Below, piece by piece: positions 41,036-51,107 of a stretch of 64,000 nucleotides of DNA. The notes below the pieces were generated by a model that saw only the letters and a list, made by a program, of their open reading frames with translations, had not been told where the DNA came from and made no database searches. A program made the position numbers and the translations under genes. Positions within the stretch are counted from its first letter, which is position 1; every line of letters starts with the position of its first letter. Source of the DNA: Pseudomonas putida (GTDB taxonomy: Bacteria > Pseudomonadota > Gammaproteobacteria > Pseudomonadales > Pseudomonadaceae); assembly GCF_004357765.1 (NCBI RefSeq), contig NZ_SMTE01000012.1:109250-173249 (forward strand), given 5' to 3'.

Positions 41036-41373
41036 CTCAGGGTGAACACAGCGCTAGCAATGATTCGGCATAGCCCGCCCCGGGCAAATAGCGAACCTCG
41101 CTATGCCGAATAAAATATCCTTCAAGTTCAATCAGTTGATCCTTATCACAGGCCGTCGACATCGACTTCACGCTTTCTTGACGCCGCCTCCGACCTCTCC
41201 TTAGCTGAACAATACCGTAGTCGTTGAAACTCATGCCGGGCGTCTAGCTCGCGCCTTTGTGCGCGCCCTGGAAAGCCAGCGTGCTGGTTTGGGTCGTCCC
41301 TGTTTTTGCCGTACAGCTCGAGACATCAGGCCAGGTCATTGACTGTACCCACAAGAACAACAGGAGATCCGCC
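41036..41373. other. Intergenic region with inverted repeat
   Basis: Besides the inverted repeat at 41063-41111 there is a 65-codon minus-strand frame (41037-41234) with no good ribosome binding site. I do not claim it as a gene. The promoter of the barrel protein is probably here. Confidence 0.4.
41063..41111. repeat. Inverted repeat with 12-bp arms
   Basis: ATTCGGCATAGC (41063-41074) and its complement GCTATGCCGAAT (41100-41111) are 25 bases apart and would form a stem-loop. Confidence 0.8.
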
Positions 41374-42450
41374 ATGAAAAGCACCTCGATACCCTCGCGT
41401 CTCGATCGCATTTTCTGCGCGGTTTCCACGTCGCTGCTTCTGGCAACCCCGGTGGAAACCTTCGCGCTCGAACTGCAGGAAGACCCCGTCTCGCCCAACT
41501 TCCTGCAGCAGCCGGCGGTGCCGCAGTTATCACTGGAACCGCTCAGCGCCAGCAGCCTAGGCCTGGGTACGTTGCAGGCGTTCTCCGAGCAGATGAGCGA
41601 CCGCCACGCCCAGGTGTCCCCCGCGCGGCTCAGCAGCCAGTGGGCACAGTTCTTCCCTGCCCCGTCACGCCAGGGCGCGCAACCACCGGCGCAACTCGAA
41701 GCGCCCAGCCAACAGTTGATGATCGGACCGGACCTGTTCGTGCGCGAAACCAACACCGGCAATGTGCATCGTGCGGGGATTTTCGTGGGTCACAACAATC
41801 TGCAAAGCAGCTTCAACGGCATGCGCCCGCTACTCGGCGACAAACAACGCAATGCAGTCAACCTCAGCGGTGAAAGCCTGGGTGCGTACTGGAGCATGAC
41901 CCATGAACGGGGTTGGCATGTGGATGCCGTGGCGATGGGCTCGCGCATCGACATCAACGGCCGCGGCGAGAGCGGCCAGCGCCTGGACGACAGTGGCCAT
42001 GCGATGACGTTCTCGCTGGAGGGCGGTTACCCGATCGGGCTGGGTGGCGGTTGGGTGATCGAGCCGCAAGCGCAGTTGATCAACCAGCAGTTCTACCCCA
42101 GTAGCCGGGCGCAGGAGGAAACCTTGCAGGCATTCGACAGCCAACCGAGCTGGAGCGGTCGGGTCGGTGCCAAACTGTCCGGGCGCTACAACGTGCGCGG
42201 CATGCCCATCGAGCCCTATGTGCGGACCAACGTCTGGTATGACTTCAACGAGGGCAGCGAGGTGAAGCTGGACAAGGTCGACAAGATTTCCAGCTCCCGC
42301 TACTCGACCACGGTGGAACTGGGCTTGGGGCTGGTGGCGCGGGTGACACCGACGGTAGCGTTGTTCGTCAGCGCCGACTACAGCAGCGATGTGGACGACA
42401 ATGATCTGAATGGGCTGATCGGCAGCCTGGGTGTGCGGATGCGCTGGTAG
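41374..42450 (+). CDS. Autotransporter-type outer membrane barrel without passenger
   Basis: The 358-residue product has a signal sequence (about 1-30), a Pro/Gln/Ser-rich stretch (about 31-125) and then alternating hydrophobic strands from about 130 to the end, closing with LIGSLGVRMRW; the terminal Trp after aromatic alternation is typical of outer membrane barrels. It resembles the autotransporter barrel domain but has only a short N-terminal part instead of a passenger. AGGAG precedes the ATG. Transport or adhesion role unknown. Confidence 0.75.
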   Translation: MKSTSIPSRLDRIFCAVSTSLLLATPVETFALELQEDPVSPNFLQQPAVPQLSLEPLSASSLGLGTLQAFSEQMSDRHAQVSPARLSSQWAQFFPAPSRQGAQPPAQLEAPSQQLMIGPDLFVRETNTGNVHRAGIFVGHNNLQSSFNGMRPLLGDKQRNAVNLSGESLGAYWSMTHERGWHVDAVAMGSRIDINGRGESGQRLDDSGHAMTFSLEGGYPIGLGGGWVIEPQAQLINQQFYPSSRAQEETLQAFDSQPSWSGRVGAKLSGRYNVRGMPIEPYVRTNVWYDFNEGSEVKLDKVDKISSSRYSTTVELGLGLVARVTPTVALFVSADYSSDVDDNDLNGLIGSLGVRMRW

Positions 42451-42521
42451 GCCGCGTCTGCTGTTTAGCAGGGCAGGCCTGCCCCCACAGAATCTTCACC
42501 GCCTTCGCAACCTGCGCGGTA

Positions 42522-42550
42522 CCTGTGGGAGCGGGCTTGCCCGCGAAGCG
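42522..42550. repeat. Pseudomonas REP element
   Basis: CCTGTGGGAGCGGGCTTGCC and the following CGCGAAGCG match the common repetitive extragenic element of the P. putida group; it lies between the converging barrel gene and glgB. Confidence 0.85.
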
Positions 42551-42568
42551 GTCGTGACCGACGAACGA

Positions 42569-44779
42569 TCAGGCCGGCTTCATTACCAGTACCCCAAGCG
42601 GTGGCAGGTTCAACCCCAGCGACAACGGCTGCCCGTGGCTGCTGATCGACTCGCTTTCCACCGCCCCCAGGTTGCCCACGTTGGAGCCGCCATACAGCTG
42701 CGCGTCACTGTTGAGCAATTCCTGCCAACGTTCGCCGAACGGCACGCCGATGCGGTACCCCTCGCGCGGCACCGGGGTGAAGTTGGCCACCACCAGCAAC
42801 GGCTCGCCGCTGCTGCTCCAGCGCAGCCAGGCGAACACGCTGTTCTGCGCGTCATCACCAATCAGCCATTGGAAGCCCTGGGGCTGACAGTCCTGCTCGT
42901 GCAGCGCGGGCAGTTCGCGGTAGAGCCGGTTGAGGTCGCCGACCAGTCGTTGCACGCCCTGGTGCTCAGGGTACTGCAGCAGGTACCAGTCCAGTTGCTG
43001 GTCATGGTTCCATTCGCGCCACTGGCCGAACTCGCAGCCCATGAACAGCAGCTTCTTGCCGGGGTGGGTCCACATGAAGGACAGGTAGGCGCGCAGGTTG
43101 GCGAACTTCTGCCAGCGGTCACCGGGCATCTTGTCGATCAACGAATGCTTGCCATGCACCACTTCGTCGTGGGAGATCGGCAGGATGAAGTGCTCGGAGT
43201 AGGCGTAGATCAGGCCGAAGCTCATCTCGTTGTGGTGATAGGTGCGGTGCACCGGGTCGTTCTGGATGTAATGCAGGGTGTCGTGCATCCAGCCCATGTT
43301 CCACTTGTAGCCAAAGCCCAGGCCGCCCTGCTGGATCGGCTGGCTGACCCCCGGCCAGGCCGTGGATTCCTCGGCGATGATCAAGGCACCCGGCGCCTCG
43401 TGCTCGACCACGCCATTGAGGTGGCGGATGAAGTCGATGGCCTCCAGGTTCTCCCGCCCACCATGGCGATTGGGCACCCACTCCCCGGCCTTGCGCGAAT
43501 AATCGCGGTAGAGCATCGAGGCCACCGCATCGACGCGCAGGCCATCGATATGGAAGTGTTTCAGCCAGTGCAGCGCCGAAGCCAGCATGAAGCCTCGCAC
43601 TTCGTTGCGGCCCAGGTTGTAGATCAGCGTGTTCCAATCCTGATGGAAACCTTCCAGCGGGTTGTCGTACTCATACAGCGCCGTGCCGTCGAAACGTGCC
43701 AAGCCATGTTCGTCGGTGGGGAAATGCGCCGGGACCCAGTCCAGGATCACGCCGATGCCGCCCTGATGGCAGGCGTCGATGAACGCAGCGAAATCCTCCG
43801 GCGTGCCGTAGCGCGAGGTGGGCGCGAACAACGACAAGGGCTGGTAGCCCCAGGAACCGCCGAACGGGTGCTCCATGATCGGCAGCAGTTCGATGTGGGT
43901 GAAACCCAGGTCCTGGACATAGGGCACCAGGCGTTCGGCCAGCTCGCGCCAGTTGTAGTAGCGTGCGACTTCACCCAGGTCGTCGGTTTCGCAGCGCCAG
44001 GAACCGGGGTGCAGCTCATAGATCGACAAAGGTGCGCTGTAGGCATGGCGTTGATCGCGCTGGGCCATCCAGTCCTGGTCACGCCAGTCATGTTGCAACG
44101 CCAGGGCCACTTTCGACGCGGTGCTCGGCGGCAACTCGGTAGCGCGGGCCAGGGGGTCGGCCTTGAGTGGCAGCACACCGTCCTTGCCCAATACCTCGAA
44201 CTTGTAGGCTTCACCACTGCCCAGGCGCGGCACGAACAATTCCCACACCCCGGCGCTGTGGCGCAGGCGCATGGGGTGGCGACGCCCGTCCCAGTTGTTG
44301 AAGTCGCCCACCACCGACACCCGCCGGGCATTGGGAGCCCACACCGAGAAGCACACCCCGGCGACGCCATCCACTTCGATCAACTGCGCGCCGAAACGCC
44401 CGGACAGATCGCGGTGATTGCCCTCGGCGAACAGGTACAGGTCCATGTCGCCCAGTTGCGGCCCGAAGCCGTAGGGATCTTCGGTGATCTGCTCGCCGCC
44501 GGCCCAGCCGATTTGCAGCAGATAGGGATGAGCCTGTTCCAGGTGCGCGGTAAACAGCCCAGGCAGGCTGCCCTGCTCCATCTCGGCGAGGATTCGCCCA
44601 TCGTGGCGCGCCAGCAGGCGGACACTCAGGGCATTGGGCAGATACGCCCGCACCCACAGCCCACCTGCTCCATCATCGTGCGGACCCAGTACAGCGAATG
44701 GATCGGCGTGCTCGGCGCGGGCCAGGCCATCGAGGTCCTGCTGCCGAAGGCCGCCGTTGTCACGCATGGTCGCGTTCAT
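42569..44779 (-). CDS. glgB: 1,4-alpha-glucan branching enzyme GlgB
   Basis: The 736-residue protein has two N-terminal beta domains ([40 protein letters not shown]) and a GH13 barrel with nucleophile Asp in [12 protein letters not shown], acid Glu in [11 protein letters not shown] and Asp in [12 protein letters not shown]. It makes alpha-1,6 branches in the glucan. The length fits the long GlgB form. It starts right after the treS stop, in one minus-strand operon glgE-treS-glgB. Confidence 0.95.
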   Translation of the reverse strand: MNATMRDNGGLRQQDLDGLARAEHADPFAVLGPHDDGAGGLWVRAYLPNALSVRLLARHDGRILAEMEQGSLPGLFTAHLEQAHPYLLQIGWAGGEQITEDPYGFGPQLGDMDLYLFAEGNHRDLSGRFGAQLIEVDGVAGVCFSVWAPNARRVSVVGDFNNWDGRRHPMRLRHSAGVWELFVPRLGSGEAYKFEVLGKDGVLPLKADPLARATELPPSTASKVALALQHDWRDQDWMAQRDQRHAYSAPLSIYELHPGSWRCETDDLGEVARYYNWRELAERLVPYVQDLGFTHIELLPIMEHPFGGSWGYQPLSLFAPTSRYGTPEDFAAFIDACHQGGIGVILDWVPAHFPTDEHGLARFDGTALYEYDNPLEGFHQDWNTLIYNLGRNEVRGFMLASALHWLKHFHIDGLRVDAVASMLYRDYSRKAGEWVPNRHGGRENLEAIDFIRHLNGVVEHEAPGALIIAEESTAWPGVSQPIQQGGLGFGYKWNMGWMHDTLHYIQNDPVHRTYHHNEMSFGLIYAYSEHFILPISHDEVVHGKHSLIDKMPGDRWQKFANLRAYLSFMWTHPGKKLLFMGCEFGQWREWNHDQQLDWYLLQYPEHQGVQRLVGDLNRLYRELPALHEQDCQPQGFQWLIGDDAQNSVFAWLRWSSSGEPLLVVANFTPVPREGYRIGVPFGERWQELLNSDAQLYGGSNVGNLGAVESESISSHGQPLSLGLNLPPLGVLVMKPA

Positions 44780-47700
44780 TTATGACTCTCCCCAGGTACT
44801 GATCAGTCCATGCAGGCCATGCAAAGGCACGGCCAACCAGCTTGGACGGTTTTCGGCTTCGTAAGTGATTTCGTAGGCTGCCTTCTCCAGGCAGAACAGC
44901 TCCAGTGCGGCACGCTCGCCTTCGGCCTGTTGCCAGGCGTGTGGCAGGGCCGCGGTGGCCAACCCATAGGCCTCGACGAAGGCGTGCCGCGCTTGGTGCA
45001 GGTACTGTCGCGCCACCCGCTGCCGGGCCTGGCGCGCAGGCTCGGAGAGGTCGACCGCCGAGGCGCTGCGCAGAACCATGGCAGCAGCATAGTCGAAGGA
45101 TCGCAGCACGCCGCTGACGTCTTTGTAGGGACTGTGCCGGGCTCGACGCTCCTCCAGTGGCCGCGACGGCTCGCCTTCGAAATCGATCAGGTAGGCATCG
45201 CCCTGCACCACCAGCACCTGGCCCAGGTGCAGGTCGCCATGCACGCGCATCAACAGGCCGCCCTGGGCCTGCTCGGCGAGCTGATGGACGTGGGCCGCCA
45301 GGCCGTCGCGCTGTTGCTGCAGGTCGTCGACCAGCGCCTGGCTGTCGCGGTCGAGGCTGTCGCGGTGTTGCGCCAGCAGGTCCAGGGCGTGGCTCAGCTC
45401 GGCACTGATCTGCCGGCTCCAGCGGGCACTGTCATCGCCATCGCTGGCGCGCGGCGCGAATGCCGGGTCTTCGCTCGGTGCCGCCAGCAACAGGTGCATT
45501 TCACCCAGGCGCTGACCGAGCAAGGCAGCGAAGCCGGCGAGTTCGGCCAGCGCATTGGTGTGCGCCTCGGGCTCGGCGCTGGCCGGTTCCATTTCGTCGC
45601 GAATCGCCCGCTCCAAGGTGTTCTGGGTCCAGGCCCAGGCATCCCCCTGATTGTTCAGGTAACCCTGGGCGATCATCAACAGGTGCGGCGTGCCCTGAGC
45701 GTCCTCGCGGCTGACCCACGCCAGCAGCGGCGAGATGTTGGCGAAACCGGCAGCGGTCAGATACGCGCTCATTTCAAGCTCCGGGTGAACGCCGGGATTG
45801 ACCCGGCGAATCAGCTTGAGCACCACTCTGTCGCCAATCACCACCGAGCTGTTGGACTGCTCGGCGCTCAGGTAGCGCACCTCGCTCTGCTCATCGAGCT
45901 CGAGCGCGGCCAGGGCCTCGTTGCTGTGAAAACGCAACTCGCCCAGGCCGTGGCCGCAGGACCGTCGGTCTCCCGCCTGGCAGGCGTGCAGGACCGCACG
46001 GATGAACGGTTCGAGGACGAAGGCATCGGTGATCAGCCCGACCTGACGGCCTCGGCGCACCCGGGCCAGGGCCAGTTGCTGGGGCAAGGCGCTGTTGATC
46101 TGTTCCTCGGCGAGCAGGCCGAAAGGCAGCAGGTACTGGCTGGCCACACCCTCGCTCAGCACCTGCAGTTCGCCGAGCAATACCGGCGTGGTGGCGGTGT
46201 CGAAGCGCACGCCGTAGCTCAGGCGCACCTGATCGATGGGCCCTTCCTTGCCGGCGAACCAGCGCCGCTTGGGCAGGTATTGGGGCAGGATGGTCTCCTG
46301 CAGCGTGTCTCGCGATGGTGATTCGAGCAGTTCTTCCATGCGCTTGCGCAAAACCAGGGTAGTCAATTCGGGCAGGCCCTCCGTGGGCCGGGTGTGCCAG
46401 CTGGGCATGCGGTCGTGAGCCGCCAGCAGGAACCAGTAGAAGCCATAAGGCGGTAGGGTCAGCAAGAACGGCAGTTGGCCGATCGGCGGGAAGGCGCTGC
46501 CGCCAAGCATTTCCACCGGTACCTGATCGGCGTACTGCGACAGGTCCAGCTCGGCTGCCTGGGCGGCGCGGGACACGTTGGCGACACAGAGGATCACCTC
46601 GGTGTTGCCGTCGGCGTCGGTGTATTCACGGATGTAGGCCAGAATGCGTCGATTGCTCGGAGTCAGCAGACGCAGGCTGCCGCGACCAAAGGCTTTCTGC
46701 TGCTTGCGCACCGCCAGCAGCCGACGGTTCCAGTTGAGCAGCGAATGCGGGTCGTGAGCCTGGGCTTCGACGTTGACGGTCTGGTAGCCGTACAGCGGAT
46801 CCATGATCGGGGGCAGTACCAGGCGCTGGGGCTCGGCACGGGAAAAGCCGCCGTTGCGATCAGGCGACCATTGCATCGGTGTGCGCACGCCGTCGCGGTC
46901 GCCGAGGTAGATGTTGTCACCCATTCCCAGTTCGTCGCCGTAGTACAAGGTCGGCGTGCCCGGCATCGACAGCAACAGGCTGGTCAGCAGTTCGATGCGG
47001 CGGCGATCGCGTTGCAGCAGCGGCGCCAGGCGCCGGCGAATGCCGAGATTGATGCGGGCGCGGCGATCTTCGGCGTAGTAGTTCCACAGGTAGTCGCGTT
47101 CCCGGTCGGTGACCATTTCCAAGGTCAGCTCATCGTGGTTGCGCAGGAAGATCGCCCACTGGCAGTTGGCGGGGATCTCCGGGGTCTGGCGCAAGATGTC
47201 GGTGATCGGGAAGCGGTCTTCCATGGCCAGGGCCATGTACATGCGCGGCATCAAGGGGAAGTGGAAGGCCATGTGGCACTCGTCGCCCTCGCCCTCGCCG
47301 AAGTACGGCCGGGTGTCCTCCGGCCATTGATTGGCCTCGGCCAGGAGCATGCGATCAGGGTAGTTGGCGTCGATTTCGGCGCGGATCGCCTTGAGCACCT
47401 GGTGGGTTTCCGGGAGGTTCTCGTTATTGGTACCGTCGCGCTCGATCAAGTAAGGAATGGCATCCAGGCGCAGGCCATCGACGCCCAGGTCGAGCCAGAA
47501 GCGCATCACTCCAATCACCGCCTTGAGCACCTGCGGATTGTCGAAATTGAGGTCCGGCTGGTGGGAGTAGAAACGGTGCCAGAAGTACTGGCCAGCGACC
47601 GGGTCCCAGGTCCAGTTGGACTTCTCGGTATCGAGGAAGATGATCCGCGTGCCCGCGTAGTGTTGGTCGTCGTCCGACCACACGTAGAAGCTGCGGGCTT

Positions 47701-48097
47701 TGCTGCCGGGCTTGGCGTGGCGGGCGCGCTGGAACCAGGGGTGCTGGTCGGAGGTGTGATTGATGACCAGCTCGGTGATCACCCGCAGGCCGCGCTTGTG
47801 CGCCTCGGCAATGAAACGGCGTGCGTCGGCCAGGCTGCCGTAGTCGGGATGCACCGCCTTGTACTCGGCGATGTCGTAGCCGTCGTCACGCCGCGGTGAC
47901 GGGTAGAACGGCAGCAGCCAGAGGGTGTTCACGCCGAGGCCGGCAATGTAATCGAGCTTGCCGATCAGACCTGCGAAATCACCGATGCCATCGTTGTTGC
48001 CGTCGAAGAACGACTTGACGTGCAGCTGATAGATGACCGCGTCTTTGTACCACAACGGATCGTCGATGAATGCTGCCGGGCGTGAACGCTTGGCCAT
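44780..48097 (-). CDS. treS: Trehalose synthase-maltokinase fusion (TreS-Mak)
   Basis: The 1105-residue protein joins two enzymes. Residues about 1-545 are the GH13 trehalose synthase (WYKDAVIYQLHVKSFFDGNN; nucleophile in GLRLDAIPYL, acid in LLAEANQWPED, FLRNHDELTLE). From about 570 on comes a maltokinase-type domain (LPKRRWFAGKEG, later MRVHGDLHLGQVL and LIDFEGEPSRPL). It turns trehalose into maltose and then maltose-1-phosphate for GlgE. The fusion is usual in pseudomonads. Confidence 0.94.
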   Translation of the reverse strand: MAKRSRPAAFIDDPLWYKDAVIYQLHVKSFFDGNNDGIGDFAGLIGKLDYIAGLGVNTLWLLPFYPSPRRDDGYDIAEYKAVHPDYGSLADARRFIAEAHKRGLRVITELVINHTSDQHPWFQRARHAKPGSKARSFYVWSDDDQHYAGTRIIFLDTEKSNWTWDPVAGQYFWHRFYSHQPDLNFDNPQVLKAVIGVMRFWLDLGVDGLRLDAIPYLIERDGTNNENLPETHQVLKAIRAEIDANYPDRMLLAEANQWPEDTRPYFGEGEGDECHMAFHFPLMPRMYMALAMEDRFPITDILRQTPEIPANCQWAIFLRNHDELTLEMVTDRERDYLWNYYAEDRRARINLGIRRRLAPLLQRDRRRIELLTSLLLSMPGTPTLYYGDELGMGDNIYLGDRDGVRTPMQWSPDRNGGFSRAEPQRLVLPPIMDPLYGYQTVNVEAQAHDPHSLLNWNRRLLAVRKQQKAFGRGSLRLLTPSNRRILAYIREYTDADGNTEVILCVANVSRAAQAAELDLSQYADQVPVEMLGGSAFPPIGQLPFLLTLPPYGFYWFLLAAHDRMPSWHTRPTEGLPELTTLVLRKRMEELLESPSRDTLQETILPQYLPKRRWFAGKEGPIDQVRLSYGVRFDTATTPVLLGELQVLSEGVASQYLLPFGLLAEEQINSALPQQLALARVRRGRQVGLITDAFVLEPFIRAVLHACQAGDRRSCGHGLGELRFHSNEALAALELDEQSEVRYLSAEQSNSSVVIGDRVVLKLIRRVNPGVHPELEMSAYLTAAGFANISPLLAWVSREDAQGTPHLLMIAQGYLNNQGDAWAWTQNTLERAIRDEMEPASAEPEAHTNALAELAGFAALLGQRLGEMHLLLAAPSEDPAFAPRASDGDDSARWSRQISAELSHALDLLAQHRDSLDRDSQALVDDLQQQRDGLAAHVHQLAEQAQGGLLMRVHGDLHLGQVLVVQGDAYLIDFEGEPSRPLEERRARHSPYKDVSGVLRSFDYAAAMVLRSASAVDLSEPARQARQRVARQYLHQARHAFVEAYGLATAALPHAWQQAEGERAALELFCLEKAAYEITYEAENRPSWLAVPLHGLHGLISTWGES

Positions 48098-48153
48098 GGG
48101 CGACTCCTTTCAATGACGGTTTACCTGGGTTCTGGCAAAGACCTCAAATGGCT

Positions 48154-50172
48154 TTACCGGGCCTTGCGGATACGCCAGATGCCAAATGGCAGATAACCGG
48201 GGTCGATGCGCATCCATTGGGTCTTGCCGTACCACGACCAACGATGCCCGTTCATCAGGTCCTCACCGTGGGTCTCGGCATCGTCGTCCAACCCCAGCTC
48301 CCAAAGGGGCAGCTCGAAATGCGCCTCCTGAACGTTGTGCGGATCAAGGCTCACCGCTACCAGGATGTAATTGTCGCGATCGGGGGTGCGCTTGGCGAAG
48401 TACAGGATGTTGTCGTTCCAGCAGTTGAAGAACGCCACGCCCAGGTGGGTCTGCAACGCCGGGTTCTGTCGGCGAATGCGGTTGAGTTGGGCGATCTCGG
48501 CGATGATGTTGCCCGGCTGGGTGAAGTCGCGTGGCCGGATCTCGTACTTCTCCGAATCCAGGTATTCCTCCTTGCCTGGCAGCGCTGCGCTCTCGCACAG
48601 CTCGAAACCGGAATACATCCCCCACAGGCCGGAGCCCATGGTCGCCAGCGCGGCACGGATGAGAAACCCGGCACGGCCGGATTGCTGCAGGAAATAGGGG
48701 TTGATGTCCGGCGTGTTGACGAAGAAGTTCGGCCGGTAGCACTGACTCCACGGCGGCTGGTTGAGCTGCTCGAAATACTCACGCAACTCCTGCTTGTGGT
48801 TGCGCCAGGTGAAGTAGGTGTAGCTCTGGGCGTAGCCGACCTTGCCCAGGCGGGCCATCATCGCAGGCTTGGTGAAGGCCTCGGCGAGAAAGATCACCTC
48901 GGGGTGCTGGCTGCGCACATTGGCGATCAGCCATTGCCAGAACGGCAAGGGCTTGGTGTGCGGGTTGTCCACGCGGAAGGTCTTGACCCCTTCTTTTACC
49001 CAACCGACCACCACGTCACGCAGCGCCAGCCACAATGCTGGGACGGCATCGGGCGCGTAGAAATCGACATTGACGATGTCCTGGTACTTTTTCGGCGGGT
49101 TCTCGGCGTAGCGGATGGTGCCGTCAGGACGCCAGCTGAACCAGCCAGGATGCTCCTTGAGCCAGGGGTGGTCCTGGGAGCACTGGATGGCGAAGTCCAG
49201 GGCGATCTCCAGGCCATGCTCGGCAGCGGCGGCGACCAGCCGGCGGAAATCTTCGCGGCTGCCCAATTGTGGGTGGATGGCCTCGTGGCCGCCCTCGGGA
49301 CTGCCGATCGCGTAGGGGCTGCCGGGATCGCCAGGCTCGGCGCGCAAAGCGTTGTTGCGGCCCTTGCGGTGTTGGCTGCCGATGGGGTGGATCGGCGGGA
49401 AATACAGCACATCGAAGCCCATGTCGCGGATCATCGGCAGGCGCGCATGGACATCGTTGAAGGTGCCGTGGCGCTCGGCGCTGTCGGTGATCGAACGCGG
49501 GAACAGCTCGTACCAGCTGGCGAACTGCGCGGCCGGGCGGTCGACGTCGAGGGGGAACTCCTCGCTGCGGGTCAGGTAGCTGCGGTGCTCGGCCTCAGCC
49601 ATCAAGCGCGCCGTATCGCGGTCGAGCAACAACGCCACCTGATCGTCGGCGGACAGACTCGTCAGGCGTTGCTGCAGGGCATTCAACTCATCCCGCAGCA
49701 CACCTTCGCTGAGTTCGATGCCCTTGCCCAGCATCAGACGCCCTTCTTCGAGCTCCAGCTTGACCTCGACACCCGCCTGGTACTTCTTCTCCAGGTCGTG
49801 GCAGTAGGTGGCGAACGGATCGATCCAGGCCTCGATGCAGAACAGGTGCGGGCCCAGCGCCAGAGGGGTGAATTCGGCCAGCCACAGGTCATTGCCTGGC
49901 GACTGCATCGGCACGCAGTGCCAACTCCGGCTGTGTGCCTGGCGCCAGTGCAGCATCACTGCCAGGCGGTCATGGCCATCGCTGTAGACCTTGCTGCTCA
50001 CCGCCACCGGTTGGCCGCTGGTGGCCTTGGCGGCGAAGGTGCCGGCATCGAGCACGGGCTGGGTGTCTTCGATCACAATACGCGGCGCCAGCAGCGCCTG
50101 AGCCAGGCTGATGGCCTGGTCCGGATGGTCGTTCGCCATGGGCACGCTTTCGAAGGGCTCGTTTCGTGTCAT
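48154..50172 (-). CDS. glgE: Maltosyltransferase GlgE
   Basis: The 672-residue GH13_3 protein (PRIVIEDTQPVLDAGTFAAK; FPRSITDSAERHGTFNDVHA) has nucleophile Asp in KTFRVDNPHTKPL, acid Glu in IFLAEAFTKPAM and Asp in NTPDINPYFLQ. It extends alpha-1,4-glucan using maltose-1-phosphate. It is the first gene of the minus-strand operon; GGGAG lies about 10 bases before the ATG at 50172, and an in-frame ATG at 50139 is an alternative. Confidence 0.95.
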   Translation of the reverse strand: MTRNEPFESVPMANDHPDQAISLAQALLAPRIVIEDTQPVLDAGTFAAKATSGQPVAVSSKVYSDGHDRLAVMLHWRQAHSRSWHCVPMQSPGNDLWLAEFTPLALGPHLFCIEAWIDPFATYCHDLEKKYQAGVEVKLELEEGRLMLGKGIELSEGVLRDELNALQQRLTSLSADDQVALLLDRDTARLMAEAEHRSYLTRSEEFPLDVDRPAAQFASWYELFPRSITDSAERHGTFNDVHARLPMIRDMGFDVLYFPPIHPIGSQHRKGRNNALRAEPGDPGSPYAIGSPEGGHEAIHPQLGSREDFRRLVAAAAEHGLEIALDFAIQCSQDHPWLKEHPGWFSWRPDGTIRYAENPPKKYQDIVNVDFYAPDAVPALWLALRDVVVGWVKEGVKTFRVDNPHTKPLPFWQWLIANVRSQHPEVIFLAEAFTKPAMMARLGKVGYAQSYTYFTWRNHKQELREYFEQLNQPPWSQCYRPNFFVNTPDINPYFLQQSGRAGFLIRAALATMGSGLWGMYSGFELCESAALPGKEEYLDSEKYEIRPRDFTQPGNIIAEIAQLNRIRRQNPALQTHLGVAFFNCWNDNILYFAKRTPDRDNYILVAVSLDPHNVQEAHFELPLWELGLDDDAETHGEDLMNGHRWSWYGKTQWMRIDPGYLPFGIWRIRKAR

Positions 50173-50313
50173 CGGACCATGCTCCCTTGGGCTTGTGGCG
50201 GTAAGGGTTCAGAGCCGCGCGCAGGCGATGGGGTTCAAAAAAATTGAGCGATGCCGATCGACCGACGGTCAAAGCCTGTATCGCCCTTTCATTCACCCAT
50301 GCGAGGTCAGGCC

Positions 50314-50475
50314 ATGAACATTCCCATTCCACCGGAGACACCCGACCCCAACATCGACGACCCGAGCCTGCCGCCGCCCGTGCCGGAAGAAGAGCCGGAC
50401 GAGCTGCCGATCAAGCCGACCGTGCCGCCAACGGTGGGCGACCCGCCGAGTGATGAACCACCGGTGAAGGCTTAA
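50314..50475 (+). CDS. Small Pro/Glu-rich protein
   Basis: The 53-residue product is mainly Pro, Glu, Asp and Val (MNIPIPPETPDPNIDDPSLP...), acidic and disordered, without hydrophobic segment. GAGG lies before the ATG at 50314. Similar short proline-rich proteins are annotated as hypothetical in pseudomonads. It is divergent from glgE and may share its promoter region. Confidence 0.6.
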   Translation: MNIPIPPETPDPNIDDPSLPPPVPEEEPDELPIKPTVPPTVGDPPSDEPPVKA

Positions 50476-50632
50476 GCGTAGACGAGGCAGCTGGTAGTTT
50501 TGGCAGTTGTCCGGCTACCGCCTGCGCACGCTTCGAAGCAGCCGCCGAAACTACACCTGATACTTTTACCAGTTGTGCACTCCCAGTGGAAAAACAACCA
50601 TTACGTCTCGTCCTGCTGACGGGAGTATGGCC

Positions 50633-50923
50633 ATGATCAAGAATAATGAAGACATTTACTGGAATCTTAGCGGTAAGACATTGCAACGATTCGATGGGTG
50701 GTTCAGCAAGCATTCCGATCACCTCAAGGACGCCGACGTGGACCAACCGCTTTCCGAGCTGTTCGCGACAAAGACGGATTTCGAGAAGTTCATCGATAGC
50801 GTCGAAGCGCTGAGAGAACCAGATGCGGGTCGACTCAAGGCCAGTCTCATAAAAGCCTACGACGAGGGCCTTACGCTTGGAGACCTGCTCAGTCGATATC
50901 AGGATTACGGAGAATCCAGCTAG
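50633..50923 (+). CDS. Unknown helical protein between glgE and liu
   Basis: The 96-residue product starts MIKNNEDIYWNLSGKTLQRF at an ATG 7 bases after GGGAG. It is acidic, helical and soluble, with aromatic spots (DGWFSKHSD) and no enzyme motif. Base composition is lower in G+C than the surrounding genes, hinting at a recent arrival. I do not recognise the family. Confidence 0.6.
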   Translation: MIKNNEDIYWNLSGKTLQRFDGWFSKHSDHLKDADVDQPLSELFATKTDFEKFIDSVEALREPDAGRLKASLIKAYDEGLTLGDLLSRYQDYGESS

Positions 50924-51057
50924 CTGAGGGCTTTGGCTCTGGCGTCTACGGATCGACGTCAGGGCCACCGCTTTCAAACGAGTTCTGTGACGCGGGTATC
51001 CCTCTTTGTGTGTGATCTGGGCCTGGGTCAAGCGGCAGACCCAGACTCAACCGCATC

Positions 51058-51073
51058 TTAACGTTTACGTAAA
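51058..51073. promoter_or_regulatory. LiuR-like site, upstream copy
   Basis: TTAACGTTTACGTAAA followed by GGTCAC resembles the downstream palindrome and lies 50 bp (about five helical turns) before it. Its symmetric core is TTTACGTAAA. Assignment to the MerR-family regulator LiuR, known to control liu genes, is inferred. Confidence 0.55.
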
Positions 51074-51087
51074 GGTCACAAGTCGAT

Positions 51088-51093
51088 TGACAG
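51088..51093 (+). promoter_or_regulatory. Candidate -35 of the liu promoter
   Basis: TTGACA lies between the two palindromes; a -10 would fall inside the downstream palindrome (TACGTT at 17 bases), so binding there would control transcription. Confidence 0.4.
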
Positions 51094-51107
51094 TATCCAA
51101 GGCCAGG

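Noticed and set aside
41037-41234. Minus-strand 65-codon frame
   Set aside because: Contains the inverted repeat, no ribosome binding site; kept only as intergenic.
42431-44785. Plus-strand frame of 784 codons opposite glgB
   Set aside because: It mirrors glgB in high-GC sequence; no ribosome binding site and composition typical of an antisense shadow.
44810-46321. Plus-strand frame of 503 codons opposite treS
   Set aside because: Shadow of treS.
48070-50247. Plus-strand frame of 725 codons opposite glgE
   Set aside because: Shadow of the clear glgE gene.
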